Source: Achatina immaculata (lineage: Eukaryota; Mollusca; Gastropoda; Stylommatophora; Achatinidae). From it: 64,000 nt of DNA. The stretch's first letter is position 1, and each line of letters begins with the position of its first letter. The notes beneath the pieces were generated by a model. It ran no database searches, was not told the DNA's origin, and was given only the letters and a program-made list of their open reading frames with translations. Where the stretch lies: NCBI GenBank assembly GCA_009760885.1, contig CM019696.1, positions 40,366,267-40,430,266 of the forward strand, written 5' to 3'. The translations under genes were made by a program, and so were the position numbers. Positions 11,700 through 23,215 of this stretch are shown one piece after another.

Positions 11700-13045
11700 G
11701 GTAGATGAGTGTCACGTTTGGTAGCTCATCTGCCACTGTTGGCGAGATCTTCAGCTGCCGTGCGTGGAGCGGTGCTCTTCCCGGCCAATGAAGAAATTTG
11801 CAAATGAGGTTGCCGCGCAGCATCACTGCGGAAAAGGTGGTTGAAAGAATAAAGCGAAGCAAACAGTCAAATCACGGCACCTCTGGTCTGGAGGTCGGCC
11901 ACGTCCTGAGTGCAGCCATATCGTGTGAAATGCATGAACCGGTTTGTCCCAGAGGTTAAGTCACTGCTGGCTTGACTTTTCAAATGCCGCGCGTGGAGTG
12001 AAGCTCCTCCCGGTTAAGGAAGTAAATGCGGAAATAAAGGTTGCTGTGCGGCGCCGATGGGAAAAGGTGGTGGAAAGTGAAGTTTAACCTGGTATGTCCA
12101 GTAGTATCGCTACGAGAGCTATACCACGGCACCTCTGCTCTAGAGGCTGCCTACGTCCGAAATACACCTACACTGGTGAAATATGCCTAAACCGGCACAC
12201 ACCAGGGGTGGAACTCGATGGCTAGACATGTCATGCCACCTCCGCTCTAGAGGTCGGTAACGCCTGATAAACACCCATACTGGTGAATTTTGCCTAAACC
12301 GGCTCATACCAGGGTGAATCTTGAAGGCTATGAATGTCACAGTACCTCTGCCCTAGAGGTCGGTCCCGTCCCAAACATGCCCATACTGGGAAATGCCTAA
12401 ACCGGCTCAACCCAGGGGTAGAAGTCACTAGTGGCGAGGATTCGTCCTCCTGGACAAAAGCTCCATCCTGGTCACAACTAGGAAAGGTAGCGGCCACGAC
12501 CGCAAAATGCTGAAGTCGGAGACACTGGACCAGGGAAGTCTAGATAGGCAACCACCTCTCACCCGGCGGGGATGTCTGCGTATCCTAATCACGCTGAGGT
12601 TTTCCGGTGAGAAAGTCCAACCCTGGACTGGATGGGCAACCACCTCTCACCCGGCGGTGATACACGGGTATCTCATAACACGTCGAGGTTTTCCGGTGAG
12701 AAAGTCCAACTCTGTCCTGGGTGGGCTGACGCCTCTCACCCAGCGAGGATGCACTGATATTCCAAACACGTCGAGGTCTTCCGGTGAGAAAGTCCAACCC
12801 TAGACCAAACTGGTGCAATGAAAACCACGGTGTCACGCAATCCCGCTTCCGAGACCCACCAAGAATACAGGCTAAAGCACTGTGATACTCTGAACCCCTT
12901 GTGGTCCTTCGTGGAACTCATGTGGTCTATTTTGGACCACACAGGGGACCACCGGACCTAACGAGGACCACATGTGTGAATTCAGTAGGTTCACAGTGCG
13001 GTTTTTGGTGGTAGAAGTGAACGAAGAAGAAGAAGAAGAAGAATC
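11700..13045 (+). repeat. Composite dispersed repeat with internal tandem units and GAA tail
   Basis: Three features define it. Between about 12125 and 12440 there are three units of about 105 bases, each with CTCTAGAGG or CCCTAGAGG and GCCTAAACCGGC. Between about 12550 and 12800 there are three units of about 85 bases carrying CCTCTCACCCGGCGG and CCGGTGAGAAAGTCCAAC. The end at about 12810-13045 finishes in TGGTGGTAGAAGTGAACG then (GAA)n. The same parts occur inverted at 24110-25110, and the 3' part at 35140-35325. No coding frame is convincing. A GAA tail suggests a retroposed element; its position after Gypsy pol would also allow a long terminal repeat. Class is unresolved. Confidence 0.7.
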
Positions 13046-13299
13046 GCTGATCTCCAGTTAGGGGTAATGCTAGGTCAGCTCCTAGATGGGGACAGACTTG
13101 GAGACCATGACCTTAACAGTGGTTTTTAAAGATCTGATATATTTTTCTCGCTCCTTGTACCTAGTACAGCCGTTCATTAGGGAAACTGTGATGTAGATAA
13201 CAGATCCCCTTTAAAAGGTAAAGGTACGAATTTATCTTTCTGCTCGATGTGCTGACTGTGAGGTCTAAAACATTCAGGTAGTCATACACCAGGGTTGCT

Positions 13300-14275
13300 A
13301 GCATGAGGGATCATCCTCTCTATACGAAATTGGGGTTGATAAAGGGAAGACGCATCAACGAGACAGATCCTGGATGACTGAGGTCGAGGATACAATAAAG
13401 TCCATTTTCAATCTAGATGAGGTGCCTAAAGGTGATGACTGAGGTCGAGGATACAATAAAGTCCATTTTCAATCTAGATGAGGTGCCTAAAGGTGATGAC
13501 TGGGTACGGGTACAGGATCTACCTCAGCTAACAAAGGTTATCATACAGAAGGGCCGTGAACGTCGAGACTGGACACAGGGAGCTGCTGAACTTTGGGTTC
13601 ATGATCTCATCCAGCATCGCTGTGGGTCTTCAGACACAGTAATATATACAGATGGCTCGGTGACTTGGGACAGCAGAAGTGGTTCGGATTTTGTAGTCTA
13701 CCGAAAGGGAAGAGTCGTGGCACAGGGTTCGGGAGCCTCTGAAGTCAACACATCAAGCATGAGAATGGAAACTGAGGCAATGGAATGATTAGTTGCTCAT
13801 GATGTACTTCATGGCGTCATTGTGGCGGATTCACAGAGTATGCTCCGTAAGATTGAAAATAAATTGCTTCGAAAATAATGGGTTCATCTGCCAAGCAAGT
13901 CAGCTGTGACAAGCCTAACGTGGCTTTACTGTCCAGAGTATGCAGGAGTAGATGACAATGATGTGGCAGACAGACTGGCTGAACGGGATAAAATAAATGG
14001 CAGACTGACAGTGGACAAGGGGAACATTGGTAAAGCTGTGTTGGACAGAATGCGAGGAAAATGAAGAGCTGGAATTGAAGAACAATGTAGATCTGAAGAG
14101 ATTGCTGGAGCTAGAACAAATTAAAGGTGCTGGCATGAAATCCCAACTGTGTGGCATAAGACGCATTGTGAACAACCAACATTTGACACGAACTATTAGC
14201 ACACACTCTTGGATGGATGCTGCGGCATGCGGCGGACCATATATGAGGTTGTTCCGAATGCAGTGAAGCCGAAGT
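13300..14275 (+). mobile_element. LINE fragment with ribonuclease H domain
   Basis: A broken frame encodes a type I RNase H domain: VIYTDGSVTWDS (first Asp), SSMRMETEAME (Glu), VIVADSQSMLRKI (second Asp) and DNDVADRLAERDK (fourth acidic residue). In-frame stops occur after METEAME and before the final acidic motif. The downstream part encodes a short end with MDAAACGGPYMRLF. LINEs of the I-like groups carry RNase H after reverse transcriptase; no RT is visible here, so this is a 3' fragment. A tandem duplication of about 65 bases lies at 13374-13503, just upstream of the domain. Confidence 0.75.
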
Positions 14276-14569
14276 CAGAATTTTAACTTCGAACCTTCGA
14301 TGTTTTTTAACTTTGAACTTTTTGTGTCTACAGCAGGAAAGTCGTTCTAGTGATCAGTATAGCTCCTTTCAATAGTTAACATAAACAACATGGAAGTGAC
14401 TAATTTCTGATGTAATTGCGAGTACGCCATTGTAAATTGTTTCTTTGAATTGCATTTTTTTTTCATCATGTATACACGAAAATACTGCATGAAATGTCTA
14501 AAGCAAGCATTATTAATATGGGAAATTTATTAAATGTATTAACAATGTCTTGACAGTGGAAATCTCTAA

Positions 14570-15170
14570 TTAATGGATAGAGAATAAACTGTAGCAGTAT
14601 TTTGAAATGACTCCTACTGTAGCCACCGCTGTATGTTTCTGTACGTTTGGCTGTAGTAAGCAACTCACACAAGCCATCACTCCCGTACAGTCCATGAGCG
14701 CCTGAGAAAGTCCGAATACGCCTGGATCTTGCGTGAGTAGAGACCAGAGAAGAAACAGATTAACGGTCATGGAGACCCAAGAAAGCCGGAGTCTGGAAAA
14801 GAAGATAAAACGTTTGTCCTGCTCTTGGAGATCATGTTTCCTTGGCTAGATTCCCGTGCTCTGTATTGTATTTGTTATAATATGGTCGAATTGCTTAGTA
14901 AAGTTGATTAATTTGGATTAATGTAATACACGGTATTACCAAATCGTCCTTCAACCATCCATCATCCAGCTCTGCACTATATGTTTTGTTATATGTATAT
15001 TTGTAAGCCAAGGAATTATGTCTGTTATTGTTACATGTATGGCAACAGTTGTCGTCGTAGATGAGTTTATCTAGATCTAGAGCGCGGATACTCATGTCAG
15101 TGTTTGATCTCGTATGTTTTTCTTCTGTTCTGCGCTGTACGTGAACTATGAGACTGAATGATACCAGTTA
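14570..15170. repeat. Dispersed repeat X, longest copy
   Basis: The left part (14585-14742) matches 5420-5600 and the right part (14738-15170) matches 8600-8830. So this copy bridges the other two and shows they belong to one element of at least 550 bases. No motif identifies it. Confidence 0.65.
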
Positions 15171-15544
15171 CACTCAACTATGGATTATCCATCACTTATA
15201 GCCAAATAGGAGAAAACACGACGCACGCAGTAGTACTATACGCATTCTACTAAAATAACTCACATACGTGCGTAAATGATATAAAGTAGATTATCTGATG
15301 AAAGTTTTCAGATTTACTCTCTATACTATGATCTTTCTGTAGTTATGAACTAAAATATCTAGCCGTTTTATAATCTTGAAGAGATCTTCAGAATGAATCA
15401 CGTAAAAAATAGAATGTTCTAAAATAACTACGTATATCCGTGACAAGATCTAAGAAATGATTACTTCAGTAAGCGTTGATTTGTGTGTAGATTTCGCAGC
15501 ATACAAAACTAACAAACTGGTCCATGCCTTAACATACGTACAGT

Positions 15545-15735
15545 CATGTATGTGTGGTATCATATATGATGTTAACCAGGAACACAGTAGCATCATATAT
15601 GATGTTAACCAGGAATATAGTAGTATCATATACGATGTTAACTAGGAATACAATGTGTATTTTATCATATATGATGTTACCCAGAATACAGAGTGTATAG
15701 CATCATATGTGATGTTAACCAGGAATACAATGCGT
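15545..15735. repeat. Tandem repeat of 33-40 bp units
   Basis: Five units share ATCATATATGATGTTAACCAGGAA with variable spacers. The core contains the palindrome-like CATATATG. Confidence 0.9.
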
Positions 15736-15866
15736 GTAAGCAAGAGAGAATCATTGGATCATGATTTAATTATTATCTCTCACAAAAATTATGCTGTCTC
15801 AAACCCTTCATGTCTCATTTTGGAGAATGTACACATGAGTGACACATTTATATGCCACGTGACATG

Positions 15867-15867
<1 letters not shown>

Positions 15868-15947
<80 letters not shown>

Positions 15948-15972
15948 CATCCATCCTTCCATCCATCCATCC

Positions 15973-16016
<44 letters not shown>

Positions 16017-16065
16017 GTCTACTTGTCTGTCTATCTGTCTGTCTGTCTGTCTGTTTGTTTGTCTG
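15868..16065. repeat. (ATCT)n microsatellite with ATCC and GTCT variants
   Basis: About 200 bases of four-base repeat: ATCT units, a block of ATCC, ATCT again, then a mix ending in GTCT and GTTT. Similar CAAT/GTCC units continue weakly to about 16170. The long YLSI-type open frames across it are products of the repeat. Confidence 0.97.
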
Positions 16066-16284
16066 GGCAGAATGTCAGACGGGCCTACGTGCCCAATTCT
16101 TAACCCTTTTGAAATAAAGATCAATCAATCAATCAGTCAATCTGTCCGTCCGTCTGTCCGTCAGCCCATTTATCTATGATATACTATCCTATGCTGCTAC
16201 GTTATTTAAATGTATTTATTTTTTCTTTTATGAACATTCATTCTGTACTGTTTCCATTAATATTATATTATTCCTTTGCCTTTG

Positions 16285-16445
16285 TCATTTGGCGAAGTAG
16301 TTAGTGCATTAGTCTCTCCTTGCGAAGGTATTTGGTTCGAATCTGGCTGAAAGCGAACAGTCACCCGGCTGCTGAAATAGATACACGGCCTCTTCTGAAG
16401 CTGGGTAAGGAAAGACGACATGGTATGATCCTCTAACTAAATAAA
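16285..16445 (+). mobile_element. tRNA-derived SINE, 3'-truncated
   Basis: The head has a pol III A-box-like AGTAGTTAGTGCATTAG and a B-box GGTTCGAATC about 36 bases later. The body (CAGTCACCCGGCTGCTGAAA, then GCTGGGTAAGGAAAG) matches the reverse complement of the SINE at 20919-21145. The 3' part present in other copies is lacking. Confidence 0.8.
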
Positions 16446-18264
16446 ACTAAAAATATAGAAACTATAACACTAATATCCACAAGATGTTCCCACTGGGATG
16501 GGCTATCTTTTTACCAAGCTTTAGCTGATCTATCGTAAGAATTTTAAAATACTCTTTCATATCTCATTTGCTCTACATTTATCTATTTTGATCCTTGTCG
16601 CATGTTTACAACATTTGTACTGACCTGGATACCATGGTTTAGTATGCATCCTGGTCACTGAAGTAAAAGGCGGCAACTGATCACAGGGTGAGGGGGGGGG
16701 GGGAGGCGGAACGAAAAGCGAAGAAGCGAAGCTGCAAGTAAGAGCCTCGTCTCTTTACGTTGAGCCAAAGCCAGTGTACAGTCTCTAATATGTCACTCTT
16801 CTATAGAACAAACTTAACCTTGTAATGATAAATGAATAAAACATCAACTCACTCCCGATCCGATTCTACGCTTAAGTTGAAGGTTTATGTCCCATTCCTC
16901 AGCTGCCGGCGTTTACTCATAGCTATAGGTAGATAATGAATCAAATGATCAGTTAAAAAATGTAAAGTCACGTGGCTGATTATATCAAGAATGTATCACG
17001 TTAAGTCATATATCAATATTTGAAGCTTCTGTCTATGCTGTATTTTAACGTGAACTCCTTCTGTTGGTTTTGGTATGTTCAGATTATTTCTGTTCTCTAA
17101 TGTTAACTGTTTAATTAGTTTTACAAGGTGGGATAAGCAGAGTGGCAGGTGCTCTGGCTGCCAGTGGTGTAGTCCCTGAAACCTCTTAAACGCATGCGCT
17201 GCAAAGTTCCTAACGGGTTAATTTAAGCACTAACCGTGTCGAATATTTCAAGAAACATCTTATAAGCATCCACGACAAAATCCTTAAGTGGTTAATTTGA
17301 TTTTAACACTACACTTGTCTTCTTGCATACACGATTCACGTTGTTCTTGTTTGTCATTATAATTAAAATGTTCTGTAGAACTATGCGGTAATTACCGTAC
17401 GCCAGGGTAATTAGATCAATTATAGCTGTACCAGTCTTTTCCTTGAAAGTTTTCTTGGCCCTGACACATAATTTGTCGACCAATTTCATAAATTATCGCT
17501 CGGTAAATGAGTAAATTTATCTCATCTTCGATGACGTAAACTAACTGCTGGATCCACAAATTTGCAGATTTCAAGAGCGTCCTCACTGCCTCCATGACGT
17601 GTCAAACTTTCTGACATAAAAATGCCGGCCATGTTTTAGAGACGTAATTGATATATTGATATTTCTGTTGTTTCGGGCGTCGTGGATCATTGATATATAT
17701 ATATATCCGAGAGCGGTACTGAATTTCTTGCCACACTTAACGTAGAATAATTTTTGTTTTCACTTCCATGTCTATAAATGCTTTAACTGCGATCTATAAG
17801 ACGAAATGGAACGCAAAAAGAAGATGCTGGTTCAAGCCAAAACGTTATTTACATTTTTGAAGCGAAAATAGTCGATTGGTTCATGATTTACAGTAAATCA
17901 ACAATTTATTCTCGGGACAAATTTGGCGAAATTGTTTTGTATTCAGATTAACTCTTAACGACATAATTCGCGTACTCATTCTACCCAGCACTCAAAGAGT
18001 GCGTAGAGGTAATGTGGCGTGGACTAACTAGTGAGAACGATTTGCCTTGCGGTATCTGCAGTATTCAGGCTACATTCAATCATCGAATGTTTGTACATTT
18101 GTATGTTAATGATTTAAGTGTTCTTGCACGTTCAGAGCTAGATCAGACTCTAGTAACGGAGAATAATAGCGAGGAAGCCACACTATCTCAAGAATGTTCG
18201 ATTTTTTTTTATGTGAGTGTTATCTTTAACTGGTTTTGAAGGTGCCAGAATACAGTTTTAAGAA
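16446..18264. other. Upstream flank of the receptor gene
   Basis: No clear repeat family or exon was seen. There is a G-run at about 16690 and a short AT run at 17695. Any promoter of the receptor should lie here, but I cannot point to a TATA box or start site with confidence. The 75-codon frame at 18012-18239 ends 25 bases before the receptor start and has no recognisable domain; it may be 5' leader. Confidence 0.5.
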
Positions 18265-19347
18265 ATGGAACTTTTGAAAAACAGCACATATAAAAATTAT
18301 CCATCATCCAAATACGAAAAAGATCTAAAACATGTAACAAAAATTGTCAGCGACAGCCACAGAGAGTTCATTACATTGATAAATTACGTTGTTCTATGTG
18401 GAACTATCAGTGCTTTTGGTATTGCAGCTAACGTCATTAATATGGTCATATTTTACAAACAAGGGCTTAATACAACCATCAACATTAGCTTCTTCGCCAT
18501 GGCCATCTCTGACCTCTGCAGTCTAATAATACAAGTGTGGTTTAATTTGTGTGTGAATCCTTTGTTTGAAAAATCTGGTTTACCTTTCATATTCACAGAT
18601 GTGCAGTATATGACAGGTGGTGTTCCACGCGAGACTTTCGCCAGAATTACCTGCCTAATCACAGTCTACATCACAGCAGAGAGATGTCTGTGCATAACAT
18701 TTCCTTTGAAAGTCAAACAAATGATAACCAGTAGGAGGACAGCGGTTATTATAATCTCAGTATTTGCTGGAACTTGCTTCTCCTGCGTTCCATTCTACTT
18801 CACCTCATATATTGGCTGGAAGTTCTCTCCAGAAATGAATACAACCCTTCTGGGCCTAATCTTAACAGGCGACAGTATCAAAGCGCAAGGAGCACTCTAC
18901 ATACTGCATGCCATATTTGGTGTTGTCTCGTTCTTGGCTGTTGTCATATTTACGTTAATCTTGATACAGAAGCTAGGGCAGAAACGTTCCTGGCGAAAAT
19001 CAGCAAATGTTCTACAGGAGAAGTCGGAATCTTTGTCTAACAGAGACAGAACGACTATGAGTATGATTGTTCTGATTGCTAGTATTTTAATCATTTGCTA
19101 TATCCCAGCTGTTTTGTTATGTGTAACAACATTCTACGAGCCAGAATTCAGTGTTGCGGGGCGATATTACAACCTCTACTATATTCTCTGGTCAGTGGCT
19201 GTTTTGTTTGAAAACATCAACTCAAGCGTGAACATCTTCTTGTATTTTAAAATGAGCACAAAATATAGACAGACATTTCGGGGACTATTTTCTCTTAATG
19301 GACCGTCGGTCAGACATGCGCAGAATGGACTCCAGGCGAGAATGTAA
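18265..19347 (+). CDS. Seven-transmembrane chemosensory-type receptor (rhodopsin class)
   Basis: The 360-residue, intronless frame has seven hydrophobic segments at about residues 38-64, 73-93, 125-146, 158-182, 208-234, 264-290 and 304-328. Class-A landmarks are Asn56 in helix 1 (AANVIN), Asp83 in helix 2 (AISDL), an ER-C variant of DRY at the end of helix 3 (ERCLCITFPLKV), Pro281 in helix 6 (CYIPAVLL) and NSSVNIFLYF in place of NPxxY in helix 7. Asn6 in NST is a possible glycosylation site on the extracellular N-terminus. The PLKVKQMIT loop and the NSSVN motif are typical of the large gastropod receptor group first described as chemosensory receptors of sea hares. It would act in the plasma membrane through G proteins; its ligand cannot be told, and a neuropeptide receptor remains possible. 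The first Met of the open frame is used. AATAAA occurs at 19459, about 110 bases after the stop. The gene is intact although surrounded by transposon remains. Confidence 0.9.
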   Translation: MELLKNSTYKNYPSSKYEKDLKHVTKIVSDSHREFITLINYVVLCGTISAFGIAANVINMVIFYKQGLNTTINISFFAMAISDLCSLIIQVWFNLCVNPLFEKSGLPFIFTDVQYMTGGVPRETFARITCLITVYITAERCLCITFPLKVKQMITSRRTAVIIISVFAGTCFSCVPFYFTSYIGWKFSPEMNTTLLGLILTGDSIKAQGALYILHAIFGVVSFLAVVIFTLILIQKLGQKRSWRKSANVLQEKSESLSNRDRTTMSMIVLIASILIICYIPAVLLCVTTFYEPEFSVAGRYYNLYYILWSVAVLFENINSSVNIFLYFKMSTKYRQTFRGLFSLNGPSVRHAQNGLQARM

Positions 19348-19458
19348 GAACAACGTCGTTTATGGGTGTAGAACTGTCGGCATTTGGAAATGATCTCATT
19401 TTTGTATGCCTTATAGTCTCTGAAGACATCCATAATACTGAACTATCATTTTCTTACA

Positions 19459-19464
19459 ATAAAT
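19459..19464 (+). terminator. Candidate polyadenylation signal for the receptor gene
   Basis: An AATAAA hexamer lies about 110 bases downstream of the receptor stop codon in AT-rich sequence. Position fits a short 3' untranslated region. Such hexamers are common by chance in this composition. Confidence 0.45.
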
Positions 19465-19793
19465 TTTAACAATTGTGATTTTTTTTTTCTGCGAGTGCTC
19501 TATAAGGTAATGCTTTAAAATATTGAAAGAAGCATTATAATACTCCTGACCATTGCAGAGAAGAAACGTTCAATTCCAGTAAATCATTTTATTATGGATC
19601 ATTAATAGATGTTACAGTTTTCTTTCTTTTCTTTTTTCTTCTTTCTCACATATGTATTAACTGTTTATCTATTTTTTTATTTCTCAATAGAGATCTGGAC
19701 ATAATCTGTCTCGTACAGATAATAATAAATTACACATAGTCTAACATTAACAAAATATGTAATATTTGTGAATTCAGATATATTTACATATAA

Positions 19794-19796
<3 letters not shown>

Positions 19797-19835
<39 letters not shown>
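19797..19835. repeat. (AT)n microsatellite at a LINE 3' end
   Basis: About 18 TA units directly abut the 3' terminus of the inverted family-A LINE that begins at 19836. Confidence 0.95.
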
Positions 19836-19837
<2 letters not shown>

Positions 19838-22800
19838 TTCTCGTGCCATTAAACGTCACATAGGGCTCGCAAAGTAGTTCGGTAATTTTTCCTGTCTTCG
19901 GTGAGTCTTTCAACCTCACCAAGGGATTTTATCCATGTTAATTTGGCCTATCTTAACAGTGTCCTCTTCAGAGTTTCATGCGGTCGACCTCTTTTTCTTC
20001 GGCGTGTTGTGTTCCTCTTGATAGCTGGTTTTGGATTCTCTGATCGTTTCTTCTCATCACGTGACCAACATATGTCCATCTCCTTTTCCTGATCACTCAT
20101 GAGACTGATTGTTGTTCAGTCATCTGTCTTATCTCTGTATTGTTCTTGAAATCAATCCACTTGATGCCGAGTATTTTCGTTAGGCATTTGTTTTCAAAAG
20201 AGTCTAATTTATTGTTGTTTCTTAAGTTGTTTTCCAGCTTTCACATGCATAAATGAGGGTAGATATTACATTTGAATTGAATAGTCTTAACTTGGTTTTT
20301 GTGCTTATAACTTTTGAATTCCATATGTTCTAAGATTCTTGAAGATCGATGCTGCTTTTGCAATTCTAATTCTAACTTCCTTTCTAGTGTCACCATCCTG
20401 ATCTATGCAGCTGCCAAGGCATGCAAATTGATTGAGTTCTTCAATATCTGTCCCTCTATATGTATTTTTCCATTTTGATTAAGGGGGAATTTTCATTATT
20501 TTTGTTTTGTCCTTGTTAATTTCAAGTCCTATTTTGCTAGCCAGTGAAGACAGGCTATCTGTTTTTTCTTGCATGGAATTCATATTGTTACTGATAAGAG
20601 TTATGTTATCAGCAAAATCAAGATCTTCTAGTTGGGTCCCTTGTACCCAGTCAATACCTGAGTTACCTATGCAGCATTTTCTCACTATGAACTCTATTGT
20701 AATCCCCAAAAGTAATGGAGACAGTATACATCATTGTTTCACACCTGTTTCACTCTGGAACCATTCACTCATCCCTTCTTCTGTTTTGACTGCACAAACA
20801 TATCCATTGTAGAAGTCCTTAATGTTGTTGACAATTTTAGATGGTATTCCATATAGACTTAAAATTCTCCATAATGAATCTCTGTGTATGCTATCAAATG
20901 CCTTTTTAAAGTCTACGAGGTAAAGGTAATCCTGTCATGCCTTAGGGGCACATAGGGATATGGTGTTAGTGCCCATATTTTCCTTGACCTGTCAGCACTC
21001 TAGAGGGTGATATGATCAGTATCACTCCTGACTGGCTTTCCTTCCCCAACTCCAGAAGAAGTCGGGTAACCATTTCTACAGCTGGGTGACTGGGGTGCCT
21101 CCGCCCGGATTCGAACCCGCTACCTTCGCCATGAGAGACCAGTGCAAAATCTATGAAGTTGAGTATTAATGGTTTCTGCTTTTCAGTATGTTCTTCAAGT
21201 ATTATTCTGAGAGTAAAACTATGGTCGAGACAGCTTTTCCTTTTTCAAAATCCTGCTTGTTCTTCTCTCATTGCCGTATCCACTATATCTTTAAGTCTAT
21301 TCAAAATGACCTTGCAAAATACTTTTGATACAGCTGATATTAAGGTCTCCTCTTCAGTTGTTACGGTCACTAAATTTGCCTTTTTTTGGCATTTTAACAA
21401 TGATTCCTTTTTTCCATTTAGAAGGGACCTTTTCTTCTGTCTAAATCTTGTTAAACATTCTCTGTAGTTGTCTCATGTTGTCACTATTGATAGCTTTTAT
21501 CATTTCGGGTGTTATTTCGTCTTCATCTGCAGCTTTGTTGTTAGTCATTAAATTCACTGCTTTTCAATTTCATGCAATTTAATTTCATCTAGGTTGACAT
21601 TTAGTTGTGGGACTGGTAAGTCAGTTTCAAGGTTTAACAATTCTTTTGGGTGTGGTCGATTGAGTATTTCTTGGAAGTGTTCAGCCCATCTTTGCTTTTG
21701 GTCTTTATTTGATGTTAATAGTGTTCCAGTTTTGCTAAGAACTGGTCTTTCTTTAGATGTAATAGTACCAGTTAGCCTCTTTTGTGTGTTATATACATGT
21801 TTGCTGTCTCCTGTTTTTGCTGCTTTCTCTGCCTCTTTCGCCATATTGTCTATGTATTCTTTTTTTATCCCTTCTAGCTGAGCTTTTTACTTTCTTGTCT
21901 ATTTCTTGTATGTTGCTTTTGCCAGATCTTTTCCAAGATCTTTTTTTACATTCAACATGTCTAATTTGACTGCTCGTCTTTCTTGTATGCACTTCCATGT
22001 GTTTTCTGATATCTATGCTTCTCTCTTTGTTTTTTTTTCCAGCGCTTGCTTTTGCTGCTGTGATTATGACTGTGCTGTAAGAATTCCATAATTCATCTAC
22101 ACCTATTTCCTCTACTTCACTGGGTGTTTTGGAATGATTGGCAAGTTCCTAATTGAAATTACTGTTAGTATTCTCTTCTTGTAGGCTGTGGCTGTTTATC
22201 TTTCTGTGTATTGATTTCTTGTTTTGGCTTTTCAGTTTTAGTTTTATTTTCCCCATGCACAGGTTGTGATCACTGTTAACATCTGCACATCTATAAGCCC
22301 TTAATCTATCAGAGATGTTCTGTATTGCTTTCTAATACAAAAATGATCTATCTCTTTTCTAGTTATATCATTCGGAGATATCCACATTGTTTAATGTATC
22401 TCTTTCTGTGGAAATATTGTGCCTCCAATGACCATGCCCTCTGTTAGACATATTTCAATTAATCTTTCTCTGTTCTGATTAACCATGTCAATTCCTTCTT
22501 TCCTCATTACTTTTTCAACGTCGGTGTTATCTTTCCCTACCTTAGCGTTGAAGTCTCCCATAGCAATTAGGATGCCATGTTTAGGGACTTTGTTGATGAT
22601 TTGTTGTAATGGGTGATATTAGTCGTCTTTCACCTCATCATCCGCATCGTCCGTGGGTGCTTAACACTGTATTATTGTCATTCTTCCATGTCTTAGGTTG
22701 TTTCGTGCTCTTATTATACGACTGTTCACTGGTTCCAACTCTACAAGGCTCTTTGCTGTTACATTTGACATAATAATACTGTCCCCATCTAGATGTTTAC

Positions 22801-23215
22801 CTCGTTTCTGCCTGAAACTTACCGTTTTCCACCGAAAACGTACCTGCTTCAGGCCATCGCATTTCGCTGATGCCTAGGACGCCTAGATTGTATCTATTCA
22901 TTTCTTTGATGACCTGAGTAGTTTTTATTGGTGGTGCCATCGTTCTCACATTCCAGAATCCGATCTTTGTCACATGTTTGGGGCCGACGAATGAGCTCCT
23001 CGGAGTTGGCATCCCTGATGCTCGGTTGGTTTCTCTGCGAGTTTCCGTAACGATATCTTTTTACCATCTGGAGTTGCCTCTAGACAGATCCCAGGATAAG
23101 GTTGTTAGCCTTATGCCAAACTCCCGGTACATGATATGTGACAGATCAAGTGGAATTCCGCTGATTTCTGCATGCCGGCGAGAGTGTTAAAAAAACGCCA
23201 TCTTGCTCGTCACAT
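19836..23215 (-). mobile_element. Near full-length but decayed RTE-like LINE, family A
   Basis: On the minus strand the order is: leader, AP-endonuclease start at about 23012 (TKIGFWNVRTMAPP, GISEMRW), remains of the endonuclease core to about 22300, then linker and reverse transcriptase (LDFADNITLISNNMNSMQEK at about 20640-20580), and the C-terminal WTYVGH-type domain at 20090-19860. Numerous frameshifts and stops interrupt it. It is the only copy here that retains the endonuclease end of family A. Net of the SINE insertion at 20919-21145 its length is about 3.15 kb, suggesting the full size of the family. Such proteins copy the element's RNA at an endonuclease-nicked target. Confidence 0.9.
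20919..21145 (-). mobile_element. tRNA-derived SINE inserted in the family-A LINE
   Basis: The reverse complement starts with a tRNA-like head (CATGGCGAAGGTAGCGGGTT, B-box GGTTCGAATCC) and has a body ending near GGATTACCTTTACC. It interrupts the LINE exactly between sequences that are adjacent in the copy at 39110-39135. AAAGTCTACGA at 20908-20918 and AAAATCTATGA at 21146-21156 are the target-site duplication, differing at two positions, both C/T or G/A changes. The SINE is therefore younger than the LINE insertion. Confidence 0.9.

Noticed and set aside
15655..16179. Open frames rich in YLSI and HPSI
   Set aside because: They are translations of the ATCT/ATCC microsatellite.
18012..18239. 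75-codon frame just upstream of the receptor
   Set aside because: No recognisable domain or signal; it is more likely leader or chance sequence.
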